A stretch of DNA of 64,000 bases from NCBI GenBank assembly GCA_024638885.1, contig JAHEJL010000003.1, positions 1-64,000 on the forward strand. The letters run 5' to 3'. The position numbers were made by a program, and so were the translations under genes. This stretch comes from Coraliomargarita sp. (lineage in GTDB: Bacteria; Verrucomicrobiota; Verrucomicrobiia; Opitutales; UBA953). Position 1 is the first letter of the stretch. Every line of letters starts with the position of its first letter. The notes under the pieces are model-generated. The model was not told the DNA's origin and did no database searches. It saw only the letters and a program-made list of their open reading frames with translations. Below, one piece after another: positions 28,981 to 38,480 of this stretch.

Positions 28981-29298
28981 TTAGCTGAAGGATTTGCCGC
29001 AGCCGCAGGTGCTGGTGGCGTTGGGGTTGCGGACTTCGAAGCCCTTGCCGTGGAGGCCGTCGTCGAAGTGCACGGTGGCGCCGTCGAGGTAGGCGTGGCT
29101 GGTGGGGTCGATGAGGATCTTGAGGCCCTGGCTCTCGAACTCGAGGTCGCCGTCCTTGCGTACGTCGAAGGCCATGCCGTATTCGAAGCCGGAGCAGCCG
29201 CCGGTCTCCACGAGGACGCGGAGGACGGACTCAGGGTTGGCCTGGGCTTTCTGGAGCACCTTGATCTGCTGGGCAGCGGCTTCGGTGAGGTTGATCAT
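28981..29298 (-). CDS. A-type iron-sulfur cluster carrier (IscA/ErpA/HesB family)
   Basis: A 105-residue protein with the family pattern: a first Cys in [15 protein letters not shown] and the C-terminal pair in STCGCGKSF. These three Cys bind Fe or a cluster for transfer to apo-proteins. An ATG start at 29298 (MINLTEAAA) is chosen; an upstream TTG would add seven non-conserved residues. It is 4 nt upstream of msrB, so cluster delivery and oxidative repair are co-expressed. ErpA and IscA cannot be told apart here. Confidence 0.9.
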   Translation of the reverse strand: MINLTEAAAQQIKVLQKAQANPESVLRVLVETGGCSGFEYGMAFDVRKDGDLEFESQGLKILIDPTSHAYLDGATVHFDDGLHGKGFEVRNPNATSTCGCGKSFS

Positions 29299-29404
29299 GC
29301 CTCTCAAGTTTAGGGGCAATCGGCCGGAGTCAAGGGGCGGCCGCCTTCGGGGGCTTTTCCTTGGCTAAGGACGCGCCCCGGTTAAGGTCGGCCAACCCCT
29401 CGCC

Positions 29405-30103
29405 ATGTCCCCCATCGTCGTCCGTATCCTGTCCCTGTCCGTGATCCTGGCCTTCGTCTTCCACAGCGTGATGATGGTGGTCGTCGCCTTGGTGGGGTGG
29501 AGCACCGACACGCTGTCGCTGCGCTCGCTGTTCGGCGTCGGCCTCTTCCAAGCCTCGGGCTCGGATTGGTTCTGGCTCCTGCTGCTCTGGGGTTTCGCGC
29601 TGCTGCAGGCCTGCCTGGTGACCTTGCCGCTGCCGGTCTCCGCGGCGCCGGGCGCGAAGACGCCGCTGGGCCCGCGCGTGATCGCCGCGGCCTTCCTCGG
29701 CGGGCTCTTCATCGCGATCCCGCTCTTCGCGTCGGTCGACCTTTATTATCTCTCCGCCAAGGCCGACCCGAAGGGCTTCGATTCCGAGCCTTATGTCATC
29801 GCGGTGCTGGTGACCTGGGTGGTGTCCTGGCTGATCTGGACGCCGATCCTGCTGCACCGTTCCCGCGGGCAGGCCGATGCGGTCGAACGTTTCGTCGGCA
29901 AGAGCATCGCGGGTTCCGCGGTGGGCCTGGCCCTCTGCTTGCCGTGGTATTTCGTGCTCCGCCGCAAGCAGTCCTGCTATTGCGGACTCGGTACGTTCTG
30001 GGCCCTGGTGCTGGGCCTCTGGTCCTTGCTGGTCATCGGCGGGCCGCTGCTCTTCGTGCTCGCGCGTGACCGACGTCTCCGTGCCGGCGTGCGCGAAGGC
30101 TGA
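29405..30103 (+). CDS. multi-helix membrane protein, unknown function
   Basis: A 232-residue protein with six or so hydrophobic helices (near residues 7-30, 54-75, 93-112, 130-149, 168-185 and 199-221). There is no recognised catalytic motif. A cytoplasmic-looking CYC sequence lies near residue 193. It is divergent from the A-type carrier gene and convergent with dus, 2 nt apart. It looks like a free-standing single gene; I do not recognise the family. Confidence 0.6.
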   Translation: MSPIVVRILSLSVILAFVFHSVMMVVVALVGWSTDTLSLRSLFGVGLFQASGSDWFWLLLLWGFALLQACLVTLPLPVSAAPGAKTPLGPRVIAAAFLGGLFIAIPLFASVDLYYLSAKADPKGFDSEPYVIAVLVTWVVSWLIWTPILLHRSRGQADAVERFVGKSIAGSAVGLALCLPWYFVLRRKQSCYCGLGTFWALVLGLWSLLVIGGPLLFVLARDRRLRAGVREG

Positions 30104-30105
30104 GC

Positions 30106-31164
30106 TCAGAGCCCGCAGCCTTGCTGCGTCTCGCGCGTCGGTCGCGCGATGAGCCCGCGGTGAGGTTCGTCCGGGTAGGCTTCGTTCGCCCGTGCGCCGA
30201 GCAGGTGCGCGTCGCAGCACTTCAGGAGGTCCGGCAGGTTGTCGGTCCGGCGCATGTCGTGCAGGAACTTGCCTTCGGTGTCCACGGCGAGGCCGACGAA
30301 GTTCAGGAACTTCTTGAGGCGTCCGGCCTGCTTGTCGGTGGCCTTGGCGGCGTCGCAGCATTCGTCGGCGAGCTCCTGGACGTACGTGCGGACGTCGGCC
30401 AGCGTGGGCGCGAAGGGCGTGAGGCCCTGCTGGACCTCGCGCCACTGGCGGAAGATCCACGGGTTCCGGATGGCGTGGCGCCCCATCATCATGCCGTAGG
30501 CCTTGGTCTCGGCCGTCAGGCGCTGCGCCTTGGCGGCGGAAAGGACGTCGCCGTTGGCGATGACGGGGCAGGGGACGGCCGCCACGGCCTTGGCGATGGC
30601 GGCGTAATCGACTTCGGACCAATAGAGGCCTTTGACGGTGCGGCCGTGGACGGTGAGCAGGTCGACCTGATGCTTGGCGACGATCGCGAGGATCTCATCG
30701 AAGCGCTCCTGGCCGTCGAAACCGATGCGCATCTTGACGGTGAAGAGCCCGGGGATCTCCTGACGCATCGCGCCGATGAGCTCGTCGATCTTGGCGGGGT
30801 CGCGCAGGAGGCCGCCGCCGACGTTCTTCCGGTACACCTTGGGCGCCGGGCAGCCCATGTTGAGGTCGATGCCGGCGACGGGTAGTTTCCGCAGCTCGCG
30901 GATGGTCCGCAGCATGTGCGGGGTGTCTTCGCCGATGAGCTGCGCGAAGACCGGGCGGCCGGTGCCGTGGTTGACGACGGAATCCACGATATGCTTCTCG
31001 GGCGTCGAGCTCTCGTGCACGCGGAAATACTCGGTCACGAACCAGTCGGGCGCGCCACGCCGGCCGATGACGCGCATGAAGCCGGTGGTGGTGACGTCCT
31101 GCATCGGCGCGAGCACCGAGGGGCGCGTGCCGGGGACGACGGGGACTGGGAGCGGGCCGCTCAC
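30106..31164 (-). CDS. tRNA-dihydrouridine synthase
   Basis: A 352-residue flavoenzyme of the Dus family, a TIM barrel that begins LAPMQDVTTTGFMRVI, with GIDLNMGCPAPKV, where the catalytic Cys protonates uridine C5, and VHGRTVKGLYW. The start is a GTG at 31164 that overlaps the previous gene's stop (GTGA). Reading further upstream gives non-conserved, out-of-gene sequence. It reduces specific uridines in the tRNA D-loop with NADPH and FMN. It ends 2 nt from the opposite-strand membrane gene; the two stops form a CTGAGCTCAG palindrome. Confidence 0.92.
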   Translation of the reverse strand: MSGPLPVPVVPGTRPSVLAPMQDVTTTGFMRVIGRRGAPDWFVTEYFRVHESSTPEKHIVDSVVNHGTGRPVFAQLIGEDTPHMLRTIRELRKLPVAGIDLNMGCPAPKVYRKNVGGGLLRDPAKIDELIGAMRQEIPGLFTVKMRIGFDGQERFDEILAIVAKHQVDLLTVHGRTVKGLYWSEVDYAAIAKAVAAVPCPVIANGDVLSAAKAQRLTAETKAYGMMMGRHAIRNPWIFRQWREVQQGLTPFAPTLADVRTYVQELADECCDAAKATDKQAGRLKKFLNFVGLAVDTEGKFLHDMRRTDNLPDLLKCCDAHLLGARANEAYPDEPHRGLIARPTRETQQGCGL

Positions 31165-31604
31165 GCCTGCTTGCGCAGGCGCGCGAGCATTTCCGTCATG
31201 TCGTCGCAGACGTCCAGGACGGCCTTGGCGATGAACACCGGGCGCTTGGCCTTCACGGCGAGCACGAGCGCGTCGCTGGGACGGGCGTCGACCTCGGCGA
31301 TCTTGCGGGCGACGGGGCCTTCCTGACCGAGCAGGATGCGGGCGAAGAAGACGCCGTCCTTGACGTCGACGATGGCCACATGGACCACGCCGGCGTCCAG
31401 GCCGAGCAGGAGGTGGAGCATGAGGTCGTGCGACTGGGGGCGGTCGGGTACGCGGCCGTCCAGGGCGCCCTGCAGGGCTTCGCCGACGGCGGGGTCGACC
31501 TGGATGACCATGGTCTTGAGCGCGGTCACCAGGAACACGGCGGTGCCTCCCTTGACGGGGATGACTTCGATGCCGGTGACGGGCACTGCCTCCAACTTGC
31601 TCAT
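31161..31604 (-). CDS. bifunctional nuclease (BFN/DUF151) domain protein
   Basis: A 147-residue protein with the DUF151 core: PVKGGTAVFLV near the start, PLTHDLMxxLL-like RPQSHDLMLHLLLGL, VVHVAIVDVKDGVFFARILL, and the conserved DARPSDALVLAVKAKRPVFI. Members related to plant BFN have nuclease activity, but most bacterial ones are uncharacterised. It overlaps the dus start by 4 nt (GTGA), so the two are coupled; a role in RNA metabolism is inferred from that. Confidence 0.88.
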   Translation of the reverse strand: MSKLEAVPVTGIEVIPVKGGTAVFLVTALKTMVIQVDPAVGEALQGALDGRVPDRPQSHDLMLHLLLGLDAGVVHVAIVDVKDGVFFARILLGQEGPVARKIAEVDARPSDALVLAVKAKRPVFIAKAVLDVCDDMTEMLARLRKQA

Positions 31605-31702
31605 GCCGGAAAGTGTGCCGGGCGGCCCGCCTCCGCAAGCCCTCGCTACGTCGAGGCGTAGGGTTGCCTTGAAATCGTGGCCTGTTCCCGCAAGGTGGAG
31701 GT

Positions 31703-33808
31703 GTGCACCCTTTCCTCGCCGACGAGTTCCTTTTCGACTGGAGCAGCCTGAAGCCCGAACACGTCGAGCCGGATATCCGCGAGGCCCTGCGCCGCGCCCG
31801 CGCCAACGTCGACGCGTTCAAGCGGACGAAGGGCGCCGACCTGACCTACGCGAAGGTGCTCCTCGGCTTCGAGGCCACCACCAAGGACCTGTCCCGCGCC
31901 TGGGGCCTGGTCTCGCACCTCGACTCGGTCCTGAATTCGCCGGAGCTCCGCAAGGCCTACAACGCGATGATGCCCGAGGTCACGGCGTTCTTCACCTCGC
32001 TGACGCTCGATCCCGAACTCTGGTCGGTCTTCAAGGCTTACGCCGCCACCGCCGACGCCAAGGCCCTCACCGGCGTCCGCCGTCGCTTCCTCGAGGAGAC
32101 GATGGCCGACTTCGAGGAGAACGGCGCCGACCTGCCGGCGGAAGGGAAGGCCCGCCTCGCCACGCTCAACGCGCAGCTCGCGGAGAAGACGCAGAAGTAT
32201 TCCGAGAACGTCCTCGATTCGACCAACGCCTGGGAGCTCTTCATCGACGACGCCCGGCGCCTCGCCGGCCTGCCGGCCAGCGCGCTCGCCGCGGCGAAGC
32301 AGTCCGCCACCGCCAAGGGCAAGCCCGAGGCATGGCGTTTCACGCTGCATTCCCCTTCGGTGTTCCCGGTGCTCCAGTATGCCGATGACGAAGACCTCCG
32401 CCGCCAGTGCTGGGAAGGCCTCGGCCAGGTCGGCCTGAAGGACGCCTGGGACAACACCGCGCTCGTCGGCGAGATCCTCGCCCTGCGTCACGAGAAGGCC
32501 CGCCTGCTCGGCAAGCGGCACTTCGCCGACTTCACCACCGCCCGCCGCATGGCCCGCACCGGCGAGACCGCGCTGAAGTTCATCGAGGACATCGGCCGGC
32601 GCATCCGCCCGAAGTTCCAGGCCGAAGGCGTCGAGCTCGAGCAATACCGCGCCGCGAAGGCCGGCGACGCGCTCCGCTCCCTGCACCCGTGGGAATTCGG
32701 CTATTGGTCGGAGAAGATGCGCCGCGAGAAATACGATTTCGACGACGAGGCGCTCCGCCCGTGGTTCCCGGTCGACGGCGTGATCGCCGGCATGTTCCGC
32801 CTCTTCGGCGGTCTCTTCGGCATCCAGGTCGTCGCCCGCGACACCTATCACGTCGACCAGGCCACCGGCGCGAAGACCGTCGCCCGCGCCGCCGAACCGC
32901 GCGTCGAAGGCGCGCCGATCTGCGTCTGGCATCCCGAGGTCCGCTTCTACGAAGTCCGCGACGGCGACCGCCTGCTGGGCTCGTTCTACACCGATTGGTT
33001 CCCGCGCGAATCGAAGCGGGGAGGGGCCTGGATGAACTTCTTCCGTACCGGCGGCCCGCGTCCGGACGGCTCGTTCGCCCCGCACCTCGGCCTTATGTGC
33101 GGCAACTTCACGCCGCCCGTCGCCGGCCAGCAGGCGCTGCTCAACCACGACGAGGTCACCACGGTCTTCCACGAGTTCGGCCACCTGCTCCACCACCTCC
33201 TGAGCGAGGTCGAGGTCGAATCCCTTTCCGGCGTGCGCGTCGCCTGGGACTTCGTCGAGCTGCCTTCGCAGATCCTGGAGAACTGGTGCTGGGAAGAGGA
33301 GTCCCTCGCCGTCTTCGCCCGCCACCACGAGACCGGCGCCCCCTTGCCGTCCGACCTCCTCGCCAAGCTCGACGCCGCGGCCAACTTCCGCGCGGCCTCC
33401 AGCTGCATGCGCCAGCTGGCCTTCTCGAAGCTCGACCTCGACCTGCACATCCGCGCCGAGGAGCTCCGGGGCCGTGACCTCGACTCGCACTGGAACGAGG
33501 ACTTCGCCGACTGGCAGGCCCGGACCACCCGCCGCGGTCCGGCCATGGCCCGCCGCTTCAACCACCTGTTCTCGGACGCCACCGGGTACGCCGCCGGGTA
33601 TTATTCGTATAAGTGGGCCGAAGCCCTCGAGGCCGACGCCTTCACCCGCTTCCTCAAGGAGGGGGTCCTGAACCCCCGGGTCGGCCGCGAGCTCCGGGCC
33701 AAGGTCCTGGCCAAGGGCAACTCCGAGCCGGCCGAGAAACTCTTCCGGGATTTCATGGGCCGGGACCTCGATCCGGAGGCCCTTTTGGAGCGTGACGGGC
33801 TGGCCTGA
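31703..33808 (+). CDS. M3-family zinc oligopeptidase
   Basis: A 701-residue peptidase with the thimet-oligopeptidase/oligopeptidase A layout: a long helical N-terminal region and a zinc site HEFGH at residues 490-494 within TTVFHEFGHLLHH, followed by FVELPSQ, which carries the third ligand region. It degrades cytoplasmic peptides, for example signal-peptide fragments. A GTG start is supported by GGTGGAGG just upstream, one of the few clear Shine-Dalgarno sequences in this window. No signal peptide is seen. Confidence 0.92.
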   Translation: MHPFLADEFLFDWSSLKPEHVEPDIREALRRARANVDAFKRTKGADLTYAKVLLGFEATTKDLSRAWGLVSHLDSVLNSPELRKAYNAMMPEVTAFFTSLTLDPELWSVFKAYAATADAKALTGVRRRFLEETMADFEENGADLPAEGKARLATLNAQLAEKTQKYSENVLDSTNAWELFIDDARRLAGLPASALAAAKQSATAKGKPEAWRFTLHSPSVFPVLQYADDEDLRRQCWEGLGQVGLKDAWDNTALVGEILALRHEKARLLGKRHFADFTTARRMARTGETALKFIEDIGRRIRPKFQAEGVELEQYRAAKAGDALRSLHPWEFGYWSEKMRREKYDFDDEALRPWFPVDGVIAGMFRLFGGLFGIQVVARDTYHVDQATGAKTVARAAEPRVEGAPICVWHPEVRFYEVRDGDRLLGSFYTDWFPRESKRGGAWMNFFRTGGPRPDGSFAPHLGLMCGNFTPPVAGQQALLNHDEVTTVFHEFGHLLHHLLSEVEVESLSGVRVAWDFVELPSQILENWCWEEESLAVFARHHETGAPLPSDLLAKLDAAANFRAASSCMRQLAFSKLDLDLHIRAEELRGRDLDSHWNEDFADWQARTTRRGPAMARRFNHLFSDATGYAAGYYSYKWAEALEADAFTRFLKEGVLNPRVGRELRAKVLAKGNSEPAEKLFRDFMGRDLDPEALLERDGLA

Positions 33809-33913
33809 GCCCGCCACCCCCCGTCGGGGGCCCTGAATCCCGCAATAATTGGGCAACGGAGGCTTATTCCCCTTGCACAAGGGCCTGTTTTCCTATGCGT
33901 AAGGCCTTTAAAG

Positions 33914-35815
33914 ATGAATCTCCGTAACATCGCAGTCATTGCTCACGTCGACCATGGCAAAACGACCCTGACCGACCGTCTCCTCTACCAGTCCGGCATG
34001 TTCCGTGCCGAGGACCTCGACAAGCTCGCCGGCGGCCAGCACGGCCTGATCATGGACTCGGGCGACCTCGAGCGCGAACGCGGCATCACGATCACCGCCA
34101 AGAACTGCGCGATCAAGTGGACCGACCCTCGCGACAAGAAGGAATATAAGATCAACCTGATCGACACCCCGGGCCACGCCGACTTCGGCGGCGAAGTCGA
34201 ACGCGTGCTCAACATGGCCGACGGCTGCCTCCTCGTCGTCGACTCCTTCGAAGGCCCGATGCCCCAGACCCGCTTCGTGCTCTCCAAGGCGCTCGCCCTC
34301 GGCCTGAAGCCCATCGTCGTCATCAACAAGATCGACAAGCCGTCCGCCCGTCCGGACGCCGTCGTCAACGAAGTCTTCGACCTCCTCGTCGCCCTCGACG
34401 CGCCGGAGTCCGCCCTCGACTTCCCGATCGTCTACGCTTCCGGCCGCGAAGGCTGGGGTACCCTCGACCGCGCCAAGACCGTCGAAGGCCAGCGTCCGAA
34501 GGACCTGATGGACCTCTTCTACACCATCGTCGACAAGATCCCCGAGCCCTACGCCGAAGGCTCCTCGCGCGGCGCCGCCGCCGGTTTCAAGTCCCGCGCC
34601 GAAGCTCTTTCCAACCCCCTCCAGATCATGGTGACCGCCATGCTTTACTCCGACTACGTCGGCCGTATCGCCGTCGGTCGCGTCACCGCGGGCAAGATCG
34701 CCCCGGGCATGCCCGTGATGATGGTCACCCGCGCCGGCGAGCAGCATAAGCAGCGCGTCCTCGAGGTCGAAGTCTTCGAGGCTCTCGGCCGCGTCAAGGC
34801 CCAGGAAGTCTCCGCCGGCGACATCTGCGCGGTCATCGGCCTCGATCACGTCGAGATCGGCGCGACCATCACCGACATCGAGAACCCCCGTCCGATGCCG
34901 CCCGTCAGCGTCGACGAGCCCACCGTGACCATGGCCTTCCGCGTCAACGACTCGCCCTTCGCCGGTCGCGACGGCAAGTTCGTCACCGGCCGCCAGGTCG
35001 GCGAACGCCTCGTCAAGGAACTCGAGAAGAACGTCGCCCTCCGCGTGGACCGCGAAGCCGGAGCCGACGCCTGGAAGGTCTCGGGCCGCGGCCTGATGCA
35101 CCTCGGCGTGCTCATCGAGACCATGCGCCGCGAAGGCTACGAACTCTCCGTCGGTAAGCCGGAAGTCATCATGAAGACCATCGACGGCGTGCTCTGCGAG
35201 CCCGTCGAGACCCTCGCGGTCGACTGCCCCGAAGCCTCCCAGAGCGACGTGATGTCCCTCGTCCTCGGCCGTCGCGGCGAGCTCCGCTCGATGGACGCCA
35301 AGGCCGGCACCAGCGGCTGGATCCACATGGAATTCAAGGTCCCGTCCCGCGCCCTCTTCGGTCTGCGCACCCTGATGCTCACCACCACCCGTGGCGAAGC
35401 CGTCATGTACCACAACCTCCTCGGCTACGAGCCCGTCAAGGGCGAGGCCCCGCGTCGCGCCGCTGGCGTGATGATCGGCGGCGAAGCCGGCGCCGTGACC
35501 GCCTACTCCCTCGACCGTCTGTACGACCGCGGCGACTTCTTCGTGAAGCCGGCCGACGAGATCTACATGGGCCAGATCGTGGGCGAGCATTGCAAGGACA
35601 ACGACCTCGAGATCAACCTCGTCATCAACAAGAAGCTCTCCAACGTGCGCGCTTCCGGTTCCGACGACGCGGCCAAGATCAAGCCGATGCGCCAGATGTC
35701 CCTCGAGGCCTGCCTCGAATACATCGAGTCCGACGAGCTGGTCGAGATCACCCCGAACTTCATCCGCATGCGCAAGCGCTGGCTGACGGAGAACGAGCGC
35801 AAGCGTAACTCGTAA
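33914..35815 (+). CDS. typA: ribosome-associated GTPase TypA/BipA
   Basis: A 633-residue translational GTPase with G1 [15 protein letters not shown] at residues 9-23, switch I with RGITI, G3 [12 protein letters not shown] and G4 [12 protein letters not shown]-like domains II, III and V and the TypA-specific C-terminal domain follow. TypA acts on ribosome assembly and stress or cold response. The 105 bases upstream hold only weak promoter-like hexamers (TTGCAC at 33873). Transcription is predicted to stop at a strong hairpin that lies within the opposing tsaE gene (35855-35886). Confidence 0.95.
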   Translation: MNLRNIAVIAHVDHGKTTLTDRLLYQSGMFRAEDLDKLAGGQHGLIMDSGDLERERGITITAKNCAIKWTDPRDKKEYKINLIDTPGHADFGGEVERVLNMADGCLLVVDSFEGPMPQTRFVLSKALALGLKPIVVINKIDKPSARPDAVVNEVFDLLVALDAPESALDFPIVYASGREGWGTLDRAKTVEGQRPKDLMDLFYTIVDKIPEPYAEGSSRGAAAGFKSRAEALSNPLQIMVTAMLYSDYVGRIAVGRVTAGKIAPGMPVMMVTRAGEQHKQRVLEVEVFEALGRVKAQEVSAGDICAVIGLDHVEIGATITDIENPRPMPPVSVDEPTVTMAFRVNDSPFAGRDGKFVTGRQVGERLVKELEKNVALRVDREAGADAWKVSGRGLMHLGVLIETMRREGYELSVGKPEVIMKTIDGVLCEPVETLAVDCPEASQSDVMSLVLGRRGELRSMDAKAGTSGWIHMEFKVPSRALFGLRTLMLTTTRGEAVMYHNLLGYEPVKGEAPRRAAGVMIGGEAGAVTAYSLDRLYDRGDFFVKPADEIYMGQIVGEHCKDNDLEINLVINKKLSNVRASGSDDAAKIKPMRQMSLEACLEYIESDELVEITPNFIRMRKRWLTENERKRNS

Positions 35816-35824
35816 GCCGTCCGC

Positions 35825-36274
35825 TCAGCCCGCAAGGGTCAGCTGAAACCGATGACCGCCATCCGCCAGGATGGCGGTTTTCATTTGCCAGCGTGCCGAG
35901 GGGAGGCGCGCGGCCACCTTCTCCGGCCATTCCACGATCACGTTCCAGGGCGACTTCGCCAGGTCCCAGATCAGGAGGTCGTCGAAGGCCTCCGGGCGCG
36001 TCAGCCGATAGGCGTCGACGTGGAAGACCTGCCGCCGGCCCTCATAGACGTTCAGGAGCGCGAAGGACGGGCTGGTGATGTCGCCCGTGACGCCGAGGCC
36101 GCGGACCAGCCCGCGCACGAAGGTCGTCTTGCCCGCGCCGAGGTCGCCCTCGAGCGCCAGCACGGTGTCCGGCGGCAGCAGGGCCGCGAACGCTTCGGCC
36201 GCCCGCTCGGTCTCTTCGCCCGAACGGGTGACGAGTCCGGCGGTCCAGGTCGCGAGTGCGGCGGGAGAGCCCAT
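35825..36274 (-). CDS. tsaE: tRNA threonylcarbamoyladenosine biosynthesis ATPase TsaE
   Basis: A 149-residue P-loop protein with Walker A GDLGAGKTTFVRGL near residue 43 and the TsaE motifs TSPSFALLNVYEG, VFHVDAYRL and VIVEWPEKV. TsaE works with TsaB, TsaD and TsaC to place t6A at position 37 of ANN-decoding tRNAs. Its last 30 or so codons contain a perfect 10-bp hairpin with a T-tail on the opposite strand, which serves typA. A terminator lies between it and the upstream GH109-type gene, so it needs its own promoter. Confidence 0.92.
   Translation of the reverse strand: MGSPAALATWTAGLVTRSGEETERAAEAFAALLPPDTVLALEGDLGAGKTTFVRGLVRGLGVTGDITSPSFALLNVYEGRRQVFHVDAYRLTRPEAFDDLLIWDLAKSPWNVIVEWPEKVAARLPSARWQMKTAILADGGHRFQLTLAG
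35855..35886 (+). terminator. typA factor-independent terminator embedded in the tsaE coding region
   Basis: ACCGCCATCC (35855-35864) pairs perfectly with GGATGGCGGT (35869-35878) around a GCCA loop, and TTTTCATTT follows at 35878-35886. It is 40 nt after the typA stop and lies inside the 3' coding part of tsaE on the other strand. Confidence 0.85.
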
Positions 36275-36312
36275 GGGCGCAGTCTTTCCCGCCGTCTCTC
36301 GTCAGGCAACCT

Positions 36313-36345
36313 GCAAACAAAAGACCCGGCCGCGTGGCCGGGTCT
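36313..36345 (-). terminator. factor-independent terminator after the GH109-type gene
   Basis: AGACCCGGCC (36322-36331) and GGCCGGGTCT (36336-36345) form a perfect 10-bp stem with a GCGT loop. On the minus strand it is followed by TTTTGTTTG. It is 22 nt after the stop of the leftward oxidoreductase-fold gene and upstream of tsaE. Confidence 0.85.
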
Positions 36346-36367
36346 GTCAGGCGGACCGTGACTTCGC

Positions 36368-37822
36368 TTACGAGACGATGCCGAGGGGCTTGATGGTCTT
36401 CCAGCCGCCGCGGGTGAAGTCGGGGCACTGGATCGGCATGCTGCCGTCCTTCACCGAGCGCGTCGAGAGCTCGAGGATCGCGGACCAGTCGGCCGCGTCG
36501 TAGACGGTCATGTCCGGCGTGATGCCCTGGCGCAGGCAGTCCAGCATGCGGTAGTTCATGATGAAATCCATGCCGCCGTGGCCGCCGACCTTCTTGGCGA
36601 GTTCGCCGACCTTCTTCACGAGCGGGTGCTGGTTCTCCTTCATGAAAGCGTCGAGCTTCTTGTCCTCGTAGGTCCACCCGTGGCTGTTGACCTTGGCGCC
36701 CTTGAGCAGCGGATGGCCGCTGTCGGCGTCGACCGCCAGGCGGCCGGGGTAGCCGAAGAAGGTGGCCTTGGTGCCGCTGAGGCCGTTGATGCGCGAATAG
36801 GGGCGGGGGCTCACGACGTCGTGCTGGATCATGATCGTGCGGCCGAGCTGCGTCTTGATGATCGAGGTGTTCATGTCGCCGCAGACGAACTTCTCGTCCT
36901 TGTGCTTGCCGCCGTTGGGCTGGTGCTTGTCGCGGAACTGCGTGAGGTTGAATTCGGGCGACGACACCGAGACGACGAACTTGAACGCGTCGCCGCGACC
37001 GATGTCCAGGTACTGCGCCACCGGGCCGAGGCCGTGGGTGGGGTACAGGTTGCCGTCCATGAAGCGGTGGTAGTCGCGGCGCCAGTCGCCTTCGCTGCCG
37101 AGGGCCCAGAGGACGCCGCCGGCGAGGTTGTGGATGTAGGCGCACTCGGCGTGCTTGAGGTCGCCGAAGAAGCCCTGGCGGACGAGGTTGAGGACGAAGA
37201 GCTCCTCTTCGCCGTAGCAGCAGTTCTCGATGATCGAGCAATGGCGCTGGGTCTTCTCGGCCATGTCGACGAGCTGCCAGCATTCGTCGACCGTGACGGC
37301 GGCCGACACCTCGATGAAGACGTGCTTGCCCTTGGCCATGGCCTTGAGGGCCATCGGCACGTGCCATTCCCACGGGGTGGCCACGTAGACGACGTCGATG
37401 TCATCGCGCTCGAGCATCTTCTCCCAGGCGTTCTCGTCGCCGAAGTAGGTAGCGGGCTCCTTGCCGGTCTTCTTCAGCACGCTCGCGGCGGCGCTCTTCG
37501 CGCGCTGCTCGACGATGTCGCAGACGGCGACGACCTCGGCGAACGGGATGTTCGCGGCGGAGTTCACGTGGCCGCGGCCGCGGTTGAGGCCGATGAAGCC
37601 GCAGCGGACCTTCTCGGTGGGCTTGGTGGTCAGGTCCCAGACGGGCTTGTGGCCGGCCGGGCGGGGACGCGTCGCGGAGATGTCGCTCGCGCCGAGCAGC
37701 TTGAGGTCGCGCGGGTCGGGCTTCGCTTCGGCGGACGTTACGGCGCCGAGGCCGAGGCCGAGTCCGGCGATGGCGCCGAATTTGAGGAAGTCGCGACGGT
37801 TCTGGTTTTCGGGAAGACTCAT
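36368..37822 (-). CDS. Tat-exported Gfo/Idh/MocA protein, GH109 (alpha-N-acetylgalactosaminidase-like)
   Basis: A 484-residue protein with a Tat signal (NRRDFLKFGAIAGLGLGLGAV, residues 6-26) and a dinucleotide-binding start VRCGFIGLNRGRGHVNSA. The segment TQRHCSIIENCCYGEEELFVL and the NLYPTHGLGPVAQYLDI motif are, as I remember the family, hallmarks of GH109. GH109 enzymes cleave alpha-GalNAc by an NAD-dependent redox mechanism. The start at 37822 (MSLPENQ) is preferred to an upstream one because the signal then begins normally. Probably periplasmic glycan degradation; the exact sugar is not proven. Confidence 0.88.
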   Translation of the reverse strand: MSLPENQNRRDFLKFGAIAGLGLGLGAVTSAEAKPDPRDLKLLGASDISATRPRPAGHKPVWDLTTKPTEKVRCGFIGLNRGRGHVNSAANIPFAEVVAVCDIVEQRAKSAAASVLKKTGKEPATYFGDENAWEKMLERDDIDVVYVATPWEWHVPMALKAMAKGKHVFIEVSAAVTVDECWQLVDMAEKTQRHCSIIENCCYGEEELFVLNLVRQGFFGDLKHAECAYIHNLAGGVLWALGSEGDWRRDYHRFMDGNLYPTHGLGPVAQYLDIGRGDAFKFVVSVSSPEFNLTQFRDKHQPNGGKHKDEKFVCGDMNTSIIKTQLGRTIMIQHDVVSPRPYSRINGLSGTKATFFGYPGRLAVDADSGHPLLKGAKVNSHGWTYEDKKLDAFMKENQHPLVKKVGELAKKVGGHGGMDFIMNYRMLDCLRQGITPDMTVYDAADWSAILELSTRSVKDGSMPIQCPDFTRGGWKTIKPLGIVS

Positions 37823-37900
37823 GGGGTGAGGACGGGGTGGCACCAAGACAGCAAACCGCGGTCGTGGTTGCAACGGATTTGCCCGCCGCCCCTCTTCAAA

Positions 37901-38476
37901 TCACCAGCTTATGAAGCCTTGGGCTCCTTTAATCCCGAACACCGCGAGATTACGCACGGTATGGGCCATAAAACAGGGCAGGAGCGAACGGTCCGGATTC
38001 AGCGGATTGAAGCGCACGACGTAGAGCCACAGCGAGGTGATGAACGCGAAGAGGGCGTTCACCTTTCCTTCGGGTTCGCTGAGGTCGAAGTTGTGGATGA
38101 GCGCGAAGACGAGCGAGCCGATGATCATCAGCGCGAGCAGCTTGCGGCCGACGAGTTCGCCGGGCGCGACGAAGCCGCGGAAGAGCATCTCCTCGACGAC
38201 GGAGGCGCCGAGGAGCTGGAAGATGAAGATCGCCGGGAGCACGCTCTGCTGTTCGATGAGCCCCGCACGCTTCTCGACGGCGGCTTCCGCGATGGTGATC
38301 AGGATGGCGCCGGCGGCGGCGATGAAATAGGCGCCCGTCGGCGCGTACGTCGTGCCGGGCCAGAACTTCTCGGGTTCGCCGGTGAGCGTGCGCTTGCGGC
38401 GTTCGCGCGTCCAGGCGACGAGCACGAACAGGCCGAGGGCGCAGTAGAGCAGGGCTTTGGCGGCGGTGAGGTCCAT
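37901..38476 (-). CDS. CPBP-family intramembrane protease (CAAX/Abi type)
   Basis: A 191-residue protein with about five to six helices and the glutamate motif EEMLFRGF (EExxxR) near residue 95, followed by FALIHN and a third His in MAHTVRN, the three conserved parts of the CPBP active site. In bacteria these proteins serve in peptide processing, self-immunity or signalling. It is 4 nt downstream of cutA and third in the LOG-cutA-CPBP group. The substrate is unknown. Confidence 0.82.
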   Translation of the reverse strand: MDLTAAKALLYCALGLFVLVAWTRERRKRTLTGEPEKFWPGTTYAPTGAYFIAAAGAILITIAEAAVEKRAGLIEQQSVLPAIFIFQLLGASVVEEMLFRGFVAPGELVGRKLLALMIIGSLVFALIHNFDLSEPEGKVNALFAFITSLWLYVVRFNPLNPDRSLLPCFMAHTVRNLAVFGIKGAQGFISW

Positions 38477-38480
38477 GAGG

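Noticed and set aside
33821..33836. CCCCC-GTC-GGGGG hairpin after the M3 peptidase gene
   Set aside because: The stem is short (5 bp) and no T-run follows, so it does not qualify as a terminator.
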